Shown here: in pieces, positions 5,212 through 9,645 of the stretch
How the letters are laid out: each line of letters starts with the position of its first letter
How positions within the stretch are numbered: position 1 is the stretch's first letter
Made by a program: the position numbers and the translations under genes
From: JANYIP01 sp031394045
Lineage (GTDB): Bacteria > Actinomycetota > Actinomycetes > Prado026
DNA: 9,645 nucleotides
Assembly: GCA_031394045.1 (NCBI GenBank)
Contig: JANMWN010000161.1
Span: 1 to 9,645 of the forward strand
Reading direction: 5' to 3'
Notes under the pieces: model-generated
Databases searched by the model: none
What the model saw: only the letters and a program-made list of their open reading frames with translations
Told to the model about the DNA's origin: nothing

Positions 5212-6579
5212 TCACATCCGTTCGAAGGAGCGGTACCGCTCCCAGTCGGTGATGGACCGGCCGAAGGCGTCCAGCTCGACCCTGGCCATGTTGGCGTAGT
5301 GCGCGACGACCTCCTCGCCGAAGGTCTCGCGTACCCAGTCGCTGCCCTCCCAGAGCTTGAGCGCCTCCCCCAGCGAGTCGGGGACGCGCTCGGCACCGGA
5401 GTCGTACGCGTTGCCGCCGAAGGCAGGCTCGAGCTCCAGCCCTCGCTCGATGCCGTCGATCCCGGAAGCCACCATGCCCGCGACCGCGAGGTACGGGTTG
5501 ACGTCGCCGCCGGGCACCCGGTTCTCCAGCCGCAGCCCGGGACCGTGACCCACAAGACGGAAGGCGCAGGTCCGGTTGTCGCGGCCCCACTTGATCGCCG
5601 TCGGGGCGAACGACCCGGCCTGGTAACGCTTGTACGAGTTGATGTTCGGCGCGAAGAGCAGCGTGAGGTCCTTCATATGCGCGATCTGCCCGGCCACGAA
5701 CGCCCGCCCGACGTCGCTCATGCCGAACTCGGTGTCGGCGTCGTCAGCCATCACCAGCTCGCCGTCCGTACCGCGGAACGAGAGGTGGATGTGGCACGAG
5801 TTGCCCTCGCGCTCGTTGAACTTCGCCATGAAGGTGAGCGAGCAGCCCTCCTCGGCCGCGATCTCCTTGGCGCCGTTCTTGTAGATCACGTGGTTGTCGC
5901 ACGTGGCCAGCGCCTCGGTGTACTTGAACGCGATCTCGTGCTGGCCCAGGTTGCACTCGCCCTTGGCCGACTCGACGACAAGGCCGGCCCCGGTCATGTC
6001 GTTGCGGATCCGGCGCAGCAGCGGCTCGATGCGGGCCGTACCCATCATCGAGTAGTCGACGTTGTAGAGGTTGGCCGGCGTGAGGTCCCGGTAGCCCGCG
6101 CGCCAGGCCTCCTCGTACGTGTCGCGGAAGACGATGAACTCCAGCTCGGTACCGACGTACGCCCTCATGCCCGCGTCGGACAGCCGCTTGAGCTGCTTGC
6201 GCAGGATCTGCCGCGGCGAGGCGACGACGTCCGAGCCGTCCTCCCAGCCTAGGTCCGCGAGGAGGGCGACGGTGCCCGGCTGCCACGGCACCCGGCGCAG
6301 CGTCGCGAGGTCGGGCGTCATCACGAAGTCGCCGTAGCCGGTCTCCCACGAGCTCATCGCGTACCCACCGACGGTGTTCATGTCGATGTCCACCGCGAGC
6401 AGGTAGTTGCAGCCCTCGGTGCCATGGTCGAGCACCGTCTCGAGGAAGTAGTCGGCGTGCAGCCGCTTGCCCTGCAGACGGCCCTGCATGTCGGTGATCA
6501 TCACGAGAACCGTGTCGACGGTGCCTGCGGCGATGTCGGCCTTCAGCTCGTCCACGGTGAGCACAGGGGTACGGCTCAT
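5212..6579 (-). CDS. Glutamine synthetase family protein, probable gamma-glutamyl-amine ligase (GlnA3/GlnA4/PuuA-like)
   Basis: A 455-aa type-I glutamine synthetase fold protein. ATP- and metal-binding segments are intact: GTELEF (143-148), KGECNLGQHEI (206-216), CHIHLS (262-267), NSYKR (314-318), WGRDNR (331-336) and LENRVPGGDVNPYLA (351-365). The DGSSI-type segment of true ammonium-using GlnA is replaced by MSSWETGYGDF (75-85), and the adenylylation-loop consensus NLYDLPP is not kept (AYDSGAERVP, 391-400). Both fit paralogues that ligate glutamate to amines such as polyamines, ethanolamine or methylamine. The ATG at 6579 is preferred over one at 6597 because GAGAGG lies 6 nt upstream. It follows the GntR gene after about 120 nt and leads the ALDH-SDR genes. 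The exact amine is unknown. Confidence 0.88.
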   Translation of the reverse strand: MSRTPVLTVDELKADIAAGTVDTVLVMITDMQGRLQGKRLHADYFLETVLDHGTEGCNYLLAVDIDMNTVGGYAMSSWETGYGDFVMTPDLATLRRVPWQPGTVALLADLGWEDGSDVVASPRQILRKQLKRLSDAGMRAYVGTELEFIVFRDTYEEAWRAGYRDLTPANLYNVDYSMMGTARIEPLLRRIRNDMTGAGLVVESAKGECNLGQHEIAFKYTEALATCDNHVIYKNGAKEIAAEEGCSLTFMAKFNEREGNSCHIHLSFRGTDGELVMADDADTEFGMSDVGRAFVAGQIAHMKDLTLLFAPNINSYKRYQAGSFAPTAIKWGRDNRTCAFRLVGHGPGLRLENRVPGGDVNPYLAVAGMVASGIDGIERGLELEPAFGGNAYDSGAERVPDSLGEALKLWEGSDWVRETFGEEVVAHYANMARVELDAFGRSITDWERYRSFERM

Positions 6580-6585
6580 GTCTGG

Positions 6586-6591
6586 CCTCTC
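6586..6591 (-). promoter_or_regulatory. Ribosome binding site deciding the glutamine synthetase start
   Basis: On the minus strand GAGAGG sits 6 nt before the ATG at 6579. The upstream alternative ATG at 6597 has only a weak AGG. This favours the shorter protein beginning MSRTPVLTVDEL. Confidence 0.6.
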
Positions 6592-6699
6592 GTCCATCGG
6601 CGCCTGTCCGGCCGGTCAATGGTTCGGAAGCGTATGTTTACCACGCCCGAGCCTCCGGAGTCCCGGGTTCGCCCCCACCCCCGCGAAGCTCCGAGAGGG
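6592..6699 (-). promoter_or_regulatory. Gap between GntR and glutamine synthetase genes; possible internal promoter/operator
   Basis: This is the only sizeable gap in the minus-strand block. On the minus strand it holds a G-rich run GGGGGTGGGGG (6682-6672) flanked by a TTCGC/GCGAA inverted repeat (6668-6672 with 6683-6687), the small palindromes CCCGGG (6662-6667) and CTCCGGAG (6653-6660), then the least GC-rich stretch (6640-6629). That stretch contains TACGCT, a TANNNT-type -10 candidate at 6634-6629. TGGT...ACCA ends (6619-6642 on the plus strand) weakly resemble GntR/FCD half-sites but with wide spacing. A second promoter for glnA-like-ALDH-SDR, controlled by the adjacent GntR protein, is plausible and unproven. 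Confidence 0.35.
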
Positions 6700-7440
6700 T
6701 CAGGCGAGGAAGCCGCGCAGGAGGGCGGACGTACCGTCGCAGTGGGCCTCCATCGCCCGCCGGGCCCGCACGGGGTCGCCGTCCAGGATCGCCTCGACGA
6801 TCTCGGCGTGCTGCAGGTCCGAGTGCACGATGTTGCGCCGCAGCACCGGGATCGCGGCCAGCAGCTCCCCCACCCGCAGCTGGACGTCCACCACCGCCGA
6901 CAGCAGCGAGTCGGACCCGGCCATGCCCGCGATCAGCAGGTGCAGCCGCGAGTCGGCGCCACGTCGGCCCCGGTCGTCGGGGGCGTCGGTGCAGGCGGCC
7001 AGCGCCGCCGACAGGGCCGTACGGTCGGCCGGCGACAGCTCCCGGGACGCTGCGAACGCGGCCGCACCGGGCTCGACCACCCGGCGGAAGTCCAGCGCGT
7101 CCTGCAACCGGGTGCCCATCGCGCGGGCGATCGCGGCGGCGTTGGTCAGCCCCGGCACCACGGAGTACGTGACGAAGGTGCCGCCGCCCCTGCCCCGACG
7201 GGTCTCGACGTAGCCGGCCTGGCGCAACGCCTCGAGCGCCTCGCGCAGCGTCGTACGCCCGACCTGCAGGGCGGTCGCCAGCTCGCGCTCGGGCGGCAGC
7301 CGGTCACCGTTGGGGATCACGCCGAGCTTGATCGTCTGCACCAGCCGCTCGACCGCTGTCTCGAATGCGTTGCCGTCACGTACCGGCCGCAGCAGCGAGG
7401 TGGGCATGACGGTGACCATGCCCCCATGATCCTCGTTCAC
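6700..7440 (-). CDS. GntR-family transcriptional regulator, FCD (FadR) subfamily
   Basis: A 246-aa regulator with an N-terminal winged helix (about 26-92) containing LPPERELA (48-55), VGRTTLREALEALRQAGYVE (60-79) and the wing RRGRGGGTFV. An all-helical FCD effector domain (about 110-240) follows, with Asp117, His167, His211 and His233 at the positions that usually bind a metal and thereby a carboxylate ligand. It is probably a ligand-released repressor of the surrounding catabolic genes. The GTG start at 7440 overlaps the preceding stop (GTGA), giving translational coupling; in-frame ATGs at 7419 and 7407 are alternatives, and neither changes the domains. It lies between the FAD-GcvT gene and the glutamine-synthetase-like gene, so it is the obvious local regulator. 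Its effector is unknown, perhaps a pathway amino acid or acid. Confidence 0.9.
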   Translation of the reverse strand: MNEDHGGMVTVMPTSLLRPVRDGNAFETAVERLVQTIKLGVIPNGDRLPPERELATALQVGRTTLREALEALRQAGYVETRRGRGGGTFVTYSVVPGLTNAAAIARAMGTRLQDALDFRRVVEPGAAAFAASRELSPADRTALSAALAACTDAPDDRGRRGADSRLHLLIAGMAGSDSLLSAVVDVQLRVGELLAAIPVLRRNIVHSDLQHAEIVEAILDGDPVRARRAMEAHCDGTSALLRGFLA

Positions 7441-9645
7441 GACCGGATGCGCTGGCCTTCGGGGTCATACAGCGGCTCGGCCTCGACGAGCGCCGGGACC
7501 CAGTCGCCGAAGATCAAGACCTCGGCGGCGGTGCCGGGTACGGCGACCTCGGCCGGTACGTACGCGAAGGCGATCGACCGCCCGACGTGGTAGCCGACGG
7601 CGCCGCTCGTGACCCGCCCGACGGTCTGGCCGCCGACGCGTACCGGCTCGTTGCCGAGCACCAACCGGCGGGGGTCGCCCAGGGTCAGGCAGGCCAGCCG
7701 CCGGGGTGGCTGCTCGGCCCCGACCAGCGCGTCCCGCCCGATGAAGTCCACCTCGGCCCGGTCTGGGCGGACGCAGAAACCGAGCCCTGCCTCGTACGGC
7801 GTCTCGTCCGTGGTGATGTCAGAACCCCAGTAGCGGTAACCCTTCTCGGCCCGCAGCGAGTCGATCGCCTTGTAGCCGCAAGGCACCAGCCCGTGACCCT
7901 CGCCGGCGGCGCGCAGCTGGGCCCAGAGCGAGGCGCCGTACTCGGCCGGCGCGTAGACCTCCCAGCCCAGCTCGCCGACGAACGTGACCCGCAGCAGCCG
8001 GGCCGGCGCGGTCCCGACGGTCGTCTCGCGCATCGTCATGTACGGGAAGTCGGCCGTCGCAAGGCTCTGCGGCGTCAGCGGCTGCAGGATGTCGCGGGCG
8101 CGAGGGCCCCAGAGCCCGAAGCAGGTCCAGGCGCTGGTCACGTCGCGAACTGAGACCGAGCCGTCCCGAGGCGTGTGCTGCTGGATCCAGCTGAGGTCGT
8201 GCCCGCCGAGCGCCGTACCCGTGACGATCGAGAAGGTGTCCGCGCCGACCTGCGTCACCGTGAAGTCGCACTCGATCCCGCCGCGGGGGTTGAGCATCTG
8301 GGTGTACGTGATGCGCCCGACGCCGCGGACGACCCGGTTGGCGCAGAGCCGGTCGAGCAGCGCGGCGGCGCCGGGGCCGGCCACCTCGATCTTGGCGAAC
8401 GACGACTCGTCGAACAGGCCGGCCGCCTCGCGGGTCGCCCGGTGCTCGGCCTCGATCGCCGGGGACCACAGCTTGCCCGCCCAGCCCAGCGGCCGGTTGG
8501 ACTCGTCACCGCCGGCCTCGTTGGAGCGGTAGTAGTTCACTCGCTCCCAGCCGCTCTTCTCGCCGAAGAACGCATCGTCCGCCACATGGGCCGCGTACGC
8601 CGGGGTGACCCGCAGCGGCCGCGCCGAGGTGCGCTCGTGCCCCGGGTACTTGATGTCGTAGTAGCTCTCGTAGTTCTCGGTGACGCGGGCGAGGGTGTAC
8701 TCGGGCGAGAGGTACTGCCGGCCGAAGCGGCGTACGTCCATCTCCCACAGGTCCATCCCGGCCTCGCCGTCGACGACCCAGTCGGCCATCACCTTGCCGA
8801 CCGCACCGGCGCCGGCAATGCCGTGGGCGCAGAAGCCGGCAGCGACCCAGAAGCCGCGCACCCCGGTCGGGCCGAGACAGAACTCGTTGTCGGGGGTGAA
8901 CCCCTCCGGACCGTTGATGATCTTGCGGATCTCGACGTCGGCCATAGCTGGGACGCGGGCCACCGAGTTCTCGTAGATCTCCTCCAGCCGCGGCCACTCC
9001 TCGGGCAGCAGCCGCCCGTTGAAGTCGGCGGGTACGTGGTCGAGCCCGTCGGCGCCCAGCGAGAACGGCCGCGACTCGCGTTCGTACCCGCCCATGACCA
9101 GGCCGGCACCGTCCTCGCGGTAGTAGACGAGCAGGTCCGGGTCGCGCAGGGTCGGGAGCCGCCGGTCGCCGGGGGCCACCACCCGGAACGGCTTGGTCAC
9201 GACGTACTGGTGGCTCATCGGGATGATCGGAACGCGTACGCCGACCATGCGGGCGACCTCGGCGGCGTACATGCCGGCCGCGTCGATCACCACCTCGCAC
9301 TCGATGTCGCCATGGTCGGTACGTACGCGGTGGACGGCGCCGTCGTGGGTGTCGATGCCGAGGACCCTCGTGCGCTCGCACACTCGGATGCCCGCGGCCT
9401 TCGCGCCCTTGATCAGCGCGAAGGTGAGCTGCGAGGGGTCGAGGTAGCCGTCGGTGGCGAGGTACGTCGCGCCGAGCACCCGGTCGGTCGACATCAGGGG
9501 GAACAGGCCCTGGGCCTCGTCCGCCGACACCCGCTGGAGGTCCAGCCCGAACGTCTCGGCCCAGCCGACCTGGCGCTCCAGCTCCTCGAGGCGCTCCGGG
9601 GTCGACGCCAGCCGGAGGCCGCCGCACTCGACCCAGCCCGGGTCG
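7437..9645 (-). CDS. FAD-dependent oxidoreductase-GcvT fusion (dimethylglycine/sarcosine dehydrogenase-like), 5' end outside window
   Basis: The frame is open from the right edge to the TGA at 7439-7437, about 735 residues. The first visible residues, DPGWVECGGL, continue upstream of an internal GTG at 9530, so that codon is not the start. The order of parts is: the remainder of a DAO-type FAD domain (to about 8780, including GFWVAAGFCAHGIAGAGAVG at about 8855-8796), an FAO_M-like linker (about 8750-8590, YYDIKYPGHE), GcvT N-domain (about 8580-7890, SSFAKIEVAGPGA and GELGWEVYAPAEYG) and GcvT C-domain (about 7860-7450, AEKGYRYWGSDITTDETPYE). Homologues oxidatively N-demethylate glycine derivatives and pass the C1 unit to tetrahydrofolate. 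The N-terminal GxGxxG and any covalent-FAD histidine, perhaps 80-100 residues, lie outside. The stop overlaps the GntR start. The substrate is uncertain. Confidence 0.9.
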   Translation of the reverse strand, partial: DPGWVECGGLRLASTPERLEELERQVGWAETFGLDLQRVSADEAQGLFPLMSTDRVLGATYLATDGYLDPSQLTFALIKGAKAAGIRVCERTRVLGIDTHDGAVHRVRTDHGDIECEVVIDAAGMYAAEVARMVGVRVPIIPMSHQYVVTKPFRVVAPGDRRLPTLRDPDLLVYYREDGAGLVMGGYERESRPFSLGADGLDHVPADFNGRLLPEEWPRLEEIYENSVARVPAMADVEIRKIINGPEGFTPDNEFCLGPTGVRGFWVAAGFCAHGIAGAGAVGKVMADWVVDGEAGMDLWEMDVRRFGRQYLSPEYTLARVTENYESYYDIKYPGHERTSARPLRVTPAYAAHVADDAFFGEKSGWERVNYYRSNEAGGDESNRPLGWAGKLWSPAIEAEHRATREAAGLFDESSFAKIEVAGPGAAALLDRLCANRVVRGVGRITYTQMLNPRGGIECDFTVTQVGADTFSIVTGTALGGHDLSWIQQHTPRDGSVSVRDVTSAWTCFGLWGPRARDILQPLTPQSLATADFPYMTMRETTVGTAPARLLRVTFVGELGWEVYAPAEYGASLWAQLRAAGEGHGLVPCGYKAIDSLRAEKGYRYWGSDITTDETPYEAGLGFCVRPDRAEVDFIGRDALVGAEQPPRRLACLTLGDPRRLVLGNEPVRVGGQTVGRVTSGAVGYHVGRSIAFAYVPAEVAVPGTAAEVLIFGDWVPALVEAEPLYDPEGQRIRS

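Noticed and set aside
3966..5252. 428-aa open frame on the plus strand antisense to the aldehyde dehydrogenase
   Set aside because: It is rich in Arg, Gly, Asp and Val with no recognisable motif, and lies fully opposite a gene with all ALDH catalytic motifs. It is a normal by-product of high-GC coding.
6672..6682. G-quadruplex in the minus-strand G run
   Set aside because: Only two strong G5 tracts plus one distant GGG are present, not enough for a confident four-tract quadruplex.
6424..7593. 389-aa open frame on the plus strand antisense to the GntR gene and adjacent ends
   Set aside because: No domain-like sequence; it spans the intergenic gap and parts of three genes, as expected for a GC-driven spurious frame.
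1..9645. CRISPR arrays, tRNA/rRNA genes, insertion sequences or integrase attachment sites
   Set aside because: No regularly spaced repeats, tRNA-like cloverleaf, transposase or integrase motifs were seen; nearly all DNA is accounted for by the listed genes.

Overview
This window is GC-rich chromosomal DNA from an actinobacterium. It has very dense, high-GC coding, frequent GTG starts, 4-nt start/stop overlaps, a MoeZ-like N-terminus and a GlnA3/GlnA4-type glutamine synthetase paralogue. The style fits the Propionibacteriales (Nocardioides-like), but I cannot assign a genus from sequence alone. No RNA genes, insertion sequences or CRISPR arrays were seen.

Left edge and plus-strand block (1-2416). 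The first 42 bases hold the 5' end of a minus-strand gene resembling moeZ. It is divergent from a plus-strand pair: a class-I glutamine-amidotransferase-like gamma-glutamyl hydrolase (peptidase C26, PuuD type) and an NRDE/TANGO2-family protein starting 8 nt later. Five bases after the NRDE stop begins a compact two-gene cassette: an XRE helix-turn-helix protein and a 166-aa nucleotidyltransferase of the AbiEii/MNT-like superfamily, overlapping by ATGA. A 6-4-6 inverted repeat overlaps the NRDE stop codon, a candidate -10 element and the HTH start codon. This looks like an autoregulated toxin-antitoxin module with a leaderless mRNA. It is the best candidate here for an under-described system.

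Convergence point (2417-2491). A strong 10-bp hairpin, extendable by 3 bp, separates the plus block from the minus-strand genes and probably terminates both.

Minus-strand block (9645 down to 2492). In transcription order it contains: an FAD-dependent oxidase/dehydrogenase fused to GcvT domains (dimethylglycine/sarcosine dehydrogenase type, N-terminus cut by the window); a GntR/FCD regulator overlapping it by 4 nt; after a roughly 120-nt gap, a gamma-glutamyl-amine-ligase-like glutamine synthetase; an aldehyde dehydrogenase; an SDR oxidoreductase (ATGA overlap); and a PNPOx-like flavin protein. The gene set suggests amine catabolism: glutamylation of an amine, flavin-dependent oxidation or N-demethylation with C1 transfer to tetrahydrofolate, NAD-dependent oxidation of the aldehyde, and release of glutamate, perhaps by the C26 hydrolase of the plus block. 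The substrate cannot be read from the sequence.

At compositional scale, the tetranucleotide GTAC recurs so often that otherwise uncommon codons (GTA Val, GGT Gly, CGT Arg) are used where they create it.
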